Positions 55,647-64,000 of a DNA stretch of 64,000 nt are shown here, in pieces. Made by a program: the position numbers and the translations under genes. The notes beneath the pieces are model-generated. The model made no database searches. It was not told where the DNA came from and was given only the letters and a program-made list of their open reading frames with translations. Position 1 is the first letter of the stretch. Every line of letters starts with the position of its first letter. The DNA comes from Sipunculus nudus (Eukaryota; Annelida; Sipuncula; Golfingiida; Sipunculidae), in assembly GCA_026874595.1 (NCBI GenBank), contig CM049316.1:25133839-25197838 (forward strand), written 5' to 3'.

Positions 55647-58088
55647 TATTCCTTCTTTTTGTATATTTTCATTCATTTCATATTTTCATTTATTTCAGAT
55701 TGTACTGTACTTTCTTGTACGAATAAAGATATATATTGAAACCCATTTGTTCGAAAACTGATGATCTTGACCTTCATCTTCAATGTCAAAGAGGCCGCAA
55801 CTTATAATTATTGTAACCTTATAACTTTCATAATTCTGCATATATTTTTTCATCAAATTTAGTACACGTTTTATTTTAACCACGTTCTTAAAGTCAAGAG
55901 ACTTCTTTGAACTTTTGTGAGACATCTTTAAAATTCAGGTTAAAACAGTGGAAACGTGGGATATTTATGAACCCTGTTTGTGAAGTTCACAAGTCAAAAG
56001 GTCAAGGTCACAGGGTTCACCTCTTTAGAAAGAGTTTGTAATGCATAAATTTCAAACCTTTTCATCCCAAACCTTTCATCTTAACACATGGTATCCTAAT
56101 AATAAGGTAAAAAAATATATTTTGAGGACTCAAAGGTAAAAGGTCAGATCATAGGACTCTCTTCTTTAACAAGCTTCAGGACAAATTTGAAGACACCCTT
56201 TCATCCTTTGAGTCATCAGAACCATCTAGTGTCTTGTTGTCGTTTGTTCGTTACATCCGTTATGGCATCACAACACAAATAGTAACCGGGAGATGAAGAA
56301 GGGAGATGATACTGTCGGGTCATGTTAGGTCCTCTTTATACTCCAAAATTTTGCTATAGTGACCAATACCTATAGTGACCTATATCTATAGTTAAGGGGC
56401 AAAACCATCTTTTAGCACCGCTGAAGCTATGACCCCTGTCATGAAAGTTCATATAAAGGGCATTTTCTCAAGAACGGCTGGATGGACTGTCCTGAAATTC
56501 GGTATCTTTTTCAAGCTATAAACAAGAAAACAAAATCAGGTGATCAAATGTCTCATCCCATATGGAAACGACTCCTCTTTTATTCACTTTGTTATGTAAC
56601 AATAGCAGTTAAGCACATCACTTTTATGTGTTCTAAATATTACCTGGGATATCAATGACGAAAAAGTATTTTTATTTCCAGGATAGAATGTGGAGAAAAA
56701 CCCGCAAACCCAATTCTGGCTCCAGTTGTACTGGGACGGACCCTAACCGCAACTTTGCTTACATGTTCGGAGGTAGAGTACACCCCATTTTAACCTTAAA
56801 TCCAAAAATGGAACATTCATGCAGTCTCGTGAAATAATGAGAAATTTTATAAACGAAAATGAAATCACCTCCAAAGAAGACCGATATAAATAACACACCT
56901 AACTACTTTAAATAGAGAACATGATAGGAGGCAGTAAATAGCACCTCCTGAGATAAAATATATCATGACAAACATCTATAAGCTTCAGACAGTGCACTTG
57001 TACAGATATCACGAGAAAGAAAAAATATTTCTCGAATAATATCCTTGCAAATTGGCAAAACCGCAATCGGCACAGCTTGTTAACATATACTACTGCTTAA
57101 AGGTATACGAATAAACAAATCATTAAATTGAAAGAGTGATGCATACTATATAAAGCATCGAACGTATCACGCCAGTGTAGTCATACGCTCTCTGAGTGTC
57201 CTGTAATATCATTAATGAGTCGGCTAATCACACAAACAAGTAATTGCAGGTGTTTCCGCCTGTAACAGATTGCAGTACAATGCAAATGCTTTCCTGTGTA
57301 CACAAATCTGCACTATAATAAATACAAGCCTACGCCATTGGGCATCCACTTATTCACGCATAAATAAATGACTTTAAATTTGGGACTTTTTCTTTATGAC
57401 GTTCCTGGATCCGAATCGTATTGCGGATATACACCAAAGTCTAATGTATTCCTCCTCGGCCTTTTCCCTAATCCACTCGAACGGGGTTGATGGCATACCC
57501 TCCGGGCTTGGGTAATATCATACATTACACTGGATGGAAAGATAAATATAACATGAATTAACTTATATTTTAGGACCCGGTTCAAGCTCGGACCCATGTA
57601 GCGCCGCTTACCGTGGAACTGCTGCCTTCGACCAATCAGAGACCAGCGCCATCAGGAACTTCGTTACGCCTTTTGCGTCACGTGTGAGGGCTTACAATGC
57701 AGTCCACTCGTATGGGCAGTATATTCTGATCCCGTGGGCCTATGACTACGTGGCGGCCCCGGACCATGATGACTTGGTAAGTCATAAAACAAATCCAACA
57801 TTAAAGTACGAAGCCGGCTTATAGTCATCATTACGGAAAACAGAACAGAATCCTTTAAATTGAAACACGTTATATCAAGAAATATATATCCCCTGACATT
57901 TTTTCTTAATTTTTAATGAGATTATTTGTTAAAATTTTTTATTCCAAATAAATCCTTTATAATTTCATTCTTTGCAATATTTTACCAATTCCAACTTTCA
58001 TTATGCCATGACATCTTCTATATACTCTTTCAATTTTACATGTAGTATTTGAAATTACCTGGATTTCAATCTCGACTACCATACACAC

Positions 58089-58159
<71 letters not shown>

Positions 58160-59436
58160 GGGAAAACGCAAAATACTGAAACAGTAAATTATGATACGTT
58201 AAGACGTAATCTCGCTGATTAAGAGGCTTGGATGTGCAGAGGAAGGTCATTAAGTGTAATCCCTCTGGTGGATTTAAGGCAAAATGATCAAATTTCTGTA
58301 TAGGTTAGCTATGATGGGTAACGACAGGGTAAGACCTCTGAATTCCGTATCTCAAACATGGACATCCTGAATCCTGAAAATACGGAATGCTGGACAATAA
58401 CATATCGTTTATTTAATTATCATTCAATCAACAGAGCCGCCGACAAGATTTAGGAAATAGCGAGATATGGCGACTGAACAGGAGTGAACAAGATTTCTAT
58501 AGACAGTTATATAATTTCTTTTGCGAAATGCGCTTGAATAACTAGCGAATGTAAACAGATGGTCATCCTTCCGCCAGAGGGCGTTTCTACTGGAAACGAA
58601 TCTCTTCTTCTTGGGTACTGTTGGACCGCCGGGACGACTTGTCTCAACTATCAAACTTCAAAATAAAAATTCAGTACATTTTAAGGGAAAACCATCTGTT
58701 TATAATTCACATGCGCATTCTTAAAAAATATTATTTATTCCTCACAACAAAACATCGATGTTTAAGTAATTTGGTTTTTCCCAACTCACTTGAACGTATC
58801 ACATGGCAAGGTGTTCTCCTCTTTATCACTGCCTTCGCACGGTAAAGTAAGCTTACCCTGCGAACGTCGCCAATTAACCTTGCGGAAGCCGCATGGACCC
58901 CTTACGACAGCCGCAGGTACGCCGTACGTCTCTCGGGTAACCGAGTAGGCGTTAAAAATCGCACGGGCATCCTACGACATCCTTCCGTCAACTGTACGAT
59001 GTCCATACGGAGCCCGTAGGTGGCTTCCTGACGCACGCCCGCCGCATCAACTTAAGCGCTTGCGGTAGGTCAGTTACGGTCAGTGCGGAGTCCCTGCGGT
59101 CTTCCCAAAACGCACGGTTGTCGTACGTCAACCGCACAGAATAGCCCAAAACACCCGCCGTACGGCGACCGTATCCAGGACGTGACCGTGGCTTAAAGAA
59201 GTCCCGGTGCTTTGTTAGGGTCATTTTTGGCTACAACATTCCCAAACAGCTTATGTGAGTCCGATTGCGGTGTGACAGACGATATGCATTAGACAACCAT
59301 TATATAATGTCAACAATACTAAAAAGGGACATTAATTTTCTTTGATTCCAGCAAGGCGTGGCTAACAATGCTGTAAATGCTATTAGAAACACACACGGCA
59401 GAATGTACAGGGCCGACAACTCAGCTCTGCTTTTAG
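49058..59436 (+). CDS. Pro-carboxypeptidase paralogue, last exon not found (partial)
   Basis: Ten exons: 49058-49131, 50492-50570, 51399-51535, 52717-52813, 53391-53492, 54167-54265, 55283-55393, 56682-56772, 57574-57776, 59352-59436. Each has exactly the length and phase of its counterpart in the left gene, giving 359 codons plus one base with no stop or frameshift. It has a signal peptide, propeptide, zinc ligands H180/E183 (GVHAREW) and H308 (AVHSYGQ), R241, N255 and R256. Aromatic W262 of the paralogue is F262 here. The eleventh exon should carry the SDDW specificity segment and the catalytic Glu; it is not found before 61570. The last donor (TTTTAG|GTAAGC) is intact, so either the final intron extends past the window edge, with a LINE inside it, or the gene has lost its catalytic end. 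B-type specificity is inferred only from the paralogue. Confidence 0.9.
49132..50491. other. Right carboxypeptidase intron 1
   Basis: 1360 bp. It carries a CCTCCGCCA-family copy with C-runs (49540-49795); the rest is AT-rich and unremarkable. Confidence 0.6.
49540..49795 (-). mobile_element. CCTCCGCCA-family repeat, copy 4
   Basis: On the minus strand it runs from TGGCGGAAGCATTCAGGG-like sequence at the right through a GTGTGTTGTGGG / G-run stretch to TTTTGGCATGGGTACGGCTC. It matches copy 1 in block order (ATGTGAATATT, CCTGAAAATGATATGCGATT versus CTTGAAAATTTCATGAGATT). Ends are eroded. Confidence 0.55.
50571..51398. other. Right carboxypeptidase intron 2
   Basis: 828 bp; nothing recognised apart from short A/T runs and a (TAT)n-like patch near 51225-51250. 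Confidence 0.5.
51536..52716. other. Right carboxypeptidase intron 3
   Basis: 1181 bp. A short AT repeat lies at 51657-51682. The stretch 52020-52500 is noticeably less AT-rich than its surroundings and holds several short open frames (one from ATGGCGTCTATATG at 52256). It may be an old unclassified repeat. No homologue of it is seen elsewhere in the window. Confidence 0.45.
52814..54166. other. Right carboxypeptidase introns 4 and 5
   Basis: Intron 4 (52814-53390, 577 bp) and intron 5 (53493-54166, 674 bp) flank exon 5 at 53391-53492. Both are AT-rich, and I see no repeat or regulatory feature in either. Confidence 0.5.
54266..55282. other. Right carboxypeptidase intron 6
   Basis: 1017 bp. 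Its right half contains the GGACGGATCC repeat (54907-55130) and a CAGT-family fragment (TACAGTGGAATACCTGTC to TTCACAGTA, 55163-55253). Confidence 0.6.
54907..55130 (+). repeat. GGATCC-headed dispersed repeat, copy 1
   Basis: Starts CAGGGACGGATCCAGGACTT, contains AGAAGGACTTATG, a G-run of about 18 (55019-55036), and ends GATTCGCTTCTGTACC. The copy at 60770-60970 shares the head, the AAGGACTTATGGC block, the G-run and the GATTCGCTTCTGTA tail. Probably a SINE or short non-autonomous element. Confidence 0.75.
55480..55740. repeat. Local tandem duplication around an AT microsatellite
   Basis: The block around TATTGTACTGTACTTTCTTG then TACGAATA occurs at about 55510-55539 and again at about 55697-55726. 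Both are preceded by CATTCATTTCATATTT-type sequence. The duplicated unit, about 187 bp, contains the AT tracts. Confidence 0.75.
55950..56300. repeat. AAGGTCAAGGTCACA repeat, second locus
   Basis: AAGGTCAAGGTCACAGG at 55997-56013, followed by TTCACCTCTTTAGAAAGAGT, resembles CCCATCTCTTTAAAAAAATT at 3873-3895. The tail GTTACATCCGTTATGGCATC and AACACAAATAGTAACCG recalls CCGTTACCACGGCACAAATC at 2884-2903. Confidence 0.65.
56773..57573. other. Right carboxypeptidase intron 8
   Basis: 801 bp; its right end carries a CCTCCGCCA-family copy (57325-57530). No exon. Confidence 0.6.
57325..57530 (-). mobile_element. CCTCCGCCA-family repeat, copy 5
   Basis: The plus strand reads CAAGCCTACGCCATTGGGCA, then GACGTTCCTGGATCCGAATC and GCGGATATACACCAAAGTCT. 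This matches copy 1 (CAAGCCTCCGCCACGTGGGC, GGCGTTCCAGAATCCGGATT, GCCGGATACACACCAAAATC). The right part is truncated. Confidence 0.75.
58091..58157. repeat. (AT)n microsatellite
   Basis: About 33 AT dinucleotides. Confidence 0.97.
58571..58585 (+). promoter_or_regulatory. CTCF-like motif (strongest in window)
   Basis: CCGCCAGAGGGCGTT matches the classic CCGCNAGGGGGCGCT-type CTCF core closely (the AGAGGGCG core is intact). Located in intron 9. Confidence 0.35.
58851..59225. repeat. CpG-rich block with CGTACG-type motifs
   Basis: About 375 bp, GC-rich and dense in CpG, in an AT-rich intron. It repeats short motifs built around GTACG: GCCGTACGTC, GTCGTACGTCAACCGC, GCCGTACGGCGACCGT, and related TGTACGATGTCC and ATACGGAGCCCGTAGG. 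It resembles a degenerate palindromic repeat instead of coding DNA. Confidence 0.65.
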
Positions 59437-61570
59437 GTAAGCCATATTTACATATAACGCATGATAATAGGTTTAACTGAACATCACTCTTTACAAGGAA
59501 GAAGAAACAATGGTAATTACTTTGAAAGCATAACTTATTTTGGGACTGAATGCTAAATATATCAATGACCAAGCAAATACACTTATAAACTGTTAAGTGC
59601 TGTCAGAAAAAAAATGTCGATAATTTCCAGGCGCAGCATGAGCGGTTTTCAATTGGAGATCATTTAATTGACTAGACTAAGACGCAAAATAGAACTCTGC
59701 TTACATAAGTTCAGCAAAAAAATGGGTTTGATGTACTTCAAAGAAAATAGAGAAAATAGTATACATCTTCCTAAAATCATCCCGAGGACAAAATTGAACA
59801 TGAAGTCCACAAGCTGTTAAGTGCGATGTAAATCATGTTTTAGTGTCCATCTGTTTGCTGTCACTCTTGTTTTAATTAATTTATGATTATCCTAACTTTC
59901 ATTTAGCAAGAAAATTATTTATTTATTATTAGAACTAGCTTATCATTCCCGTAAATTATTTTGAATAAATTTATAAGAATGAAAATTTCAAATATATGTA
60001 TACCATCAGAAAGAACACTGTCACAGATTAAAATAAGGTTTACTGTAGATTTAATACAACTTTTGGATTGATTTTAGATATAGGGTGTTTTACGAACCCT
60101 GCTACCCTAAATTTAAATTGGTTTGAGTTTGAGCTTTAATGCTTGAATTATAGAGTTTTAAATTGAATCAGCTGCCATAAAGTTAATTTATATTCAGCTT
60201 GCCTATACCTTAGAATTATCTTTAGAAGCCTATTCCGATAAAAAGACATCTACTTACTCAAGAAAATATTCATTGAACCTTTTTTTTATAAAAGTAGGCA
60301 AAAAAAGCCGATCCCAACTCACACAGGCTGTTTATTTTGTTTAAAGCCACGCGTTTATGACATGCGAGAGGTCCGCAAAAATAAGCAAAACAAATTAAAA
60401 AATGTTTATATAAAGCGTTTTCAACTGGTGACCTTTAAATTTTGGTTCTTAACTATGTACGCGATGTAAGCCAGAAATCACGGAAATTCTGCAGATAAAC
60501 CGGGTGAATAGCACGCTTTAAATGCTTAAGTCATTCTATATCGGGCTTGATTAGACCTTTAGAGTTAACCTTAAATGTATGTGGCGAAATGGGAGATAAA
60601 CAGTATGATAAGCACATCCAATTTTTTGAGGGAGCCAGAGGGGTACATGTGCGTTTGGTGAAAATCATGATTGATTTACATTAACATTGGCTTGATGAAA
60701 CCTTGGGTACAATATGTACAGAATCTTGGTAAGAAAAATGAGAGCTGGCAACAGTAAAATAGGAAGGATCACATGGGCGGATCCCGGATTTAGGAAAAAA
60801 GGGGGTGTCAATCCCAAAGGACTTATGGCAAAGCTAAAAAAGGTCATCCGTCCGAAAAAGTGGGGTCCAGGCAGCAAGAAATTGGTCCGAAGTTCTTAAA
60901 AAAGAGTTGCAGCGGCTGAAAAAGGGGGGGGGGGGGTTGCTTCTAAACCCCCCTTGATTCGCTTCTGTATCACATCAGATCAGTTGTGTAATATAGATGC
61001 AGTTACCGTCATAATGATATCAATAGTCATGTAAATATACTCTCCAAGAACACATTTTTGTTTCTCAGGAATTTATTCTATACACAACATTAGCTACAGT
61101 ATACATTGCTTAACCATGGTGGACATGGATAGCGCTTCAGGCTGCTCTATTAGGAGTTTACCCAACGCATTGTTGGACAGATTTTTCCAAAAATATTGGT
61201 GTAAACAGTAGTTTATTGAATCAGCAATAAGGATCGGAAAACAGGGCATAGCCCTATATTAATTCCTCTCCTAAGATACAAGATATATTTTAACATGTTT
61301 CAAAAGATAATTGTACAATGCAATCAAATACAATTCAGTGACGAGGAAATCCCTACTATTAATGTTTTAAAAGGTCCTTGTGTTCTCAGTATTCATTGAT
61401 AATTAAATAAAAATTATAAATAGGTGCTATAATAATATAACAAGAAATTACAATTTTTGTGGAACACAAAAGAAAATGTACCGCAATAAACATTTGGGCT
61501 ATATTTACAATTGGCCTTGCAATAAGAACATGATCAGGCTCCATACACTAATATTTATATAATATTTCTC
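59437..61570. other. Final intron or 3' flank of the right carboxypeptidase
   Basis: I searched this for the missing last exon, which should encode a segment like SDDWAKG and YELRDTG, and do not find it on the plus strand. The only features are AT-rich sequence, the GGATCC-headed repeat (60770-60970) and the probable 3' untranslated region of the LINE (about 61380-61570, minus strand). Confidence 0.6.
60770..60970 (+). repeat. GGATCC-headed dispersed repeat, copy 2
   Basis: Starts CATGGGCGGATCCCGGATTT, contains CAAAGGACTTATGGC, a G-run of about 13 (60925-60937) and the tail GATTCGCTTCTGTATC. Same orientation and layout as 54907-55130. Confidence 0.75.
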
Positions 61571-64000
61571 TTAGAATCGACCACTCTCTTCAATAAAACA
61601 GTAACTTTTCTCAAATAGTTGAAAGTTATCTATGTTTGATTTGTTTTTGTCACCATACAGGAAAATTTCAATTTTTTTCATCTCACACGGCATGCCTCGT
61701 AGTAATTCTGTTCGTTTATTGGTATACATAGGACATGAAAAAAAATAGTGATCTGGCGTCTCGTCAGACGAACCACACGCACAAATAGCATCTTCTACAC
61801 AATTATTAAGAAATAAATGCCATTTCAAAGCACTACATCCTATACGCATCTGAGTGTGTACGATCTGAACGCTGCGGTTTCCTGTAAAAGTATAATAGTA
61901 TGGTGGTGGTACTTCATCATTTTTACACAGTTGCTTTTTAAAAATTGACAAATTTTCTGAATTTCTAACGATTTCACTGAGAGTGTTCCATTCTTCACAA
62001 GTGGAGCACAGGAAAGACCGTTGCCTTACTTCTGTACGGCACATAGGGGAAACGAGATTTTCAGCATTTCTTAAATTGTAACTGCTTGTTTGTCCTACCT
62101 GTCTTGGTACTAAGTCACAAAGATACACTGGAGCTATACCATTGAACATCTTATAGAATAGCATAAGTTTATGTCTCTTTCTCCGAGTAGATAGTGGTTG
62201 CCACCCGGTTTCTTTGTACAATAAGCCGTGGCTTGTACCTCTGCGTGCACCAGTTACTATGCGCGCTGCACTTAACTGCACTGATTCTAATTTAACTGCC
62301 TCTGCCTTAGTGCAACCATCCCAAACCACATCTGCATATTCAAGAACAGGTCTGATAAAAGTTAAATACAGTTTCTCTAAGGCTCTCCTGTCAAATTTAT
62401 ACATATAGCTTCTCAAAACATCTAACCTTTTATTTGCCTTATTACATCTATAATCTATGTGATCTCTCCAACTACATTTACCATTTAAAATCAAACCTAG
62501 ATGTTTGTGTATCTCAACTTCTTGCACTTCATGGTCACCAATATGAATAGCTTCATGGGTCGCTTTTTTTAGGGCGAATGTTAATTTTTCTGTTTTTTTG
62601 TGCATTAAAAGTTACATACCACATATTCGCCCAACTTTGTATTCTTTCAAGATCGACATTTAGACATCGAGACATATGTTCGTTATCATTTCCTGCAATG
62701 AAGAGCGATACATCATCAGCAAATAACCTGATGTTTGTTTCAACCTGTTTGGCCAGGTCATTTATATATACTAAAAAGAGAAGCGGTCCCAATATAGATC
62801 CTTGAGGAACACCTGCTGGAATATATTTGAAACTTGACGAACTGCCATTCAGCACTACTCGTTGTTTTCTGTTGGATAAGTAGCTCCTGAACCATCGAAG
62901 CAGTTTCCCATTTATACCTATACATTCTAATTTATATAACAACCCCTCATGCCACACCCTGTCAAAAGCCTTGGATGCGTCTAGAGCAACAAAATTTACG
63001 ATTTTCCCCTGATCTAAAGAATCAGTAACTATATTATACAATTCACATAACTGGTTTACACAAGAATCATTTGGTTTGTAGGCTGACTGTACTCTTACAA
63101 TGAGTTTGTTTGCAGCCAAGAAGTTAAAGACGTGTTTGAACACACATCGTTCAAATAACTTTCCCACACAACTGAGCAACGAAATAGGACGATATTTGAC
63201 ACAGTTTGTTTGCAACCTTTTTTATTAACTGGTATAACATTTGCTTCTTTCCATTTTTCTGGAAAACTTTCAGTTTCGAGAGAGTAGTTGAATATTTGAC
63301 AGAGAGACCTTGTTATAAAGGATTCGCTTAGTTTCAACATTTTGTGACTGATTTCATCTGGGCCACTGGCCTTATTAGGATCTAAAATTGATATTGAATC
63401 TTTTACGTCGGTTTCTTTTATAACTATTTTATTTAATGTAGGTCCGTTTGCCTGTGATGTGTTCGGAAGGGTAGCGTTCGTAGTGTTTAAAATGGATTCT
63501 CTAACAAAATAGTTATTAAAGACTGTTGCCTTATCTGTATCGTTTACAACTAGCCATCCGGCAGATTTGATAGCCGGATATATCTGAGAATTGTCCATTC
63601 CTTTAAAGTGATCAATTACCAATTTCCACCACAGTTTCTGCGGTATCTTTTCTAGGCCGTTAATTTTATTTATTTTTTCATTGACAAATTTGGACTTTGC
63701 TTCCCTTATTTCATCAATTACAAGATTTCTAAACTGTCTAAACTTTGTCCAGTTCTCTGGGTTGTTTTTCTTTTTTGCACGATTATGTATTCTATTACGT
63801 TTTCTAATCAGCCTTCTTAAATTGGCATTGAACCAGGGTGGATCCATAGGCCGTACCTGTATTCTTTTACTGGGCACCGCCATCTTTATTGCTTTTTTAA
63901 AAGTCCCAGTCCACAATTTTACAGCAAGATTTATATTTTCTTTCATTAAGCCTTTGTTTATTTCCTTTAATTTTGAAAGTTCTGTACCGAGAGAAATACG
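61571..64000 (-). mobile_element. LINE (non-LTR retrotransposon), Jockey/CR1-like, right-truncated by window edge
   Basis: Holds the 3' half of a LINE on the minus strand: the end of the region after the endonuclease, the whole reverse transcriptase, and a Cys/His-containing C-terminal domain. The frame is still open at 64000, so the endonuclease and 5' end lie outside. It sits antisense to the right-hand carboxypeptidase, where that gene's last intron is expected. No poly-A tail or target duplication could be fixed at the left end. Clade assignment is from the general look of the RT and C-terminal motifs; I cannot separate Jockey from CR1 groups reliably. Confidence 0.9.
61571..64000 (-). 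pseudogene. Reverse-transcriptase ORF with two single-base frameshifts
   Basis: Three collinear frames make one protein of about 810 visible residues. Frame 1 (64000 to about 63195) ends in the ...DPNKASGPDEIS... and EKWKEANVIPVNKKG region. Frame 2 (about 63195-62595) carries RPISLLS, SKAFDRVWHEGLL, AGVPQGSILGPLLF and the catalytic FADD (62712-62723). Frame 3 (about 62595-61571) has KHLGLIL, RPVLEYADVVW and the C-terminal pattern CACG-x9-H-x4-CPMY. The first junction lacks one T before the RPISLL segment. The second has one extra A in a run of seven. No in-frame stop interrupts any part. So the copy is young, or the indels are sequencing errors in short runs. Confidence 0.88.

Larger units (their letters stand above)
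55394..56681. other. Right carboxypeptidase intron 7
   Basis: 1288 bp. It holds (AT)n tracts at 55539-55565 and 55617-55648 inside a directly repeated flank (CTTCTTTCTGTAT... and TTGTACTGTACTTTCTTGTA occur on both sides, a duplication of about 200 bp). An AAGGTCAAGGTCACA-type repeat follows at 55950-56300. Confidence 0.65.
57777..59351. other. Right carboxypeptidase intron 9
   Basis: 1575 bp. It contains a 67-bp (AT)n tract (58091-58157), a CTCF-like site (58571-58585) and a CpG-rich block (58851-59225). The paralogous intron of the left gene (965 bp) has none of these three except a different CTCF-like site. Confidence 0.65.

Noticed and set aside
59437-61570. Possible last exon of the right carboxypeptidase
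   Set aside because: No plus-strand segment resembling SDDW...YELRDTG after an acceptor was found. The open frame at 60714-60899 belongs to the GGATCC-headed repeat.

Overview
The window is nuclear DNA from an invertebrate animal: AT-rich, intron-rich and crowded with short interspersed elements. Vertebrate-style split genes with GT-AG introns, long (AT)n microsatellites, the dispersed AAGGTCAAGGTCACA repeat, and a common invertebrate element that starts CCTCCGCCA and ends TGGCGGAGG all suggest a lophotrochozoan, most likely a mollusc (perhaps a bivalve). I cannot name the species. No prokaryotic operon, CRISPR array or rRNA gene is visible.

Three genes can be read exon by exon. (1) 1291-9013, minus strand: a three-coding-exon, 156-residue calmodulin/troponin-C-like EF-hand protein. 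(2) 32802-43281, minus strand: a complete eleven-exon, 425-residue secreted pro-carboxypeptidase of the M14A family, with an Asp in the specificity pocket that predicts B-type (Lys/Arg) specificity. (3) 49058-59436, plus strand: a second copy of the same enzyme. Its first ten exons have exactly the same lengths and phases as those of gene 2, but its last exon is not found in the window. Genes 2 and 3 lie head to head across a 5.8 kb gap, and each has a CTGATAA motif about 80 bp before its ATG. This looks like an inverted duplication of a digestive protease.

Downstream of gene 3, in the opposite orientation, 61571-64000 holds the reverse-transcriptase half of a Jockey/CR1-like LINE. Its reading frame is broken by two single-base indels and runs off the right edge. 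It sits where gene 3's last intron should be, so the last exon is probably beyond the window.

The 23.8 kb between genes 1 and 2 has no protein gene I can support. It holds a 1.66 kb foldback element with a 7-bp target-site duplication, at least five families of short inverted-terminal-repeat elements (MITEs), tRNA-derived SINE-like repeats, a possible solo LTR, a 16-bp tandem repeat and many microsatellites. The same families recur in the introns and in the promoter gap of the carboxypeptidase pair.
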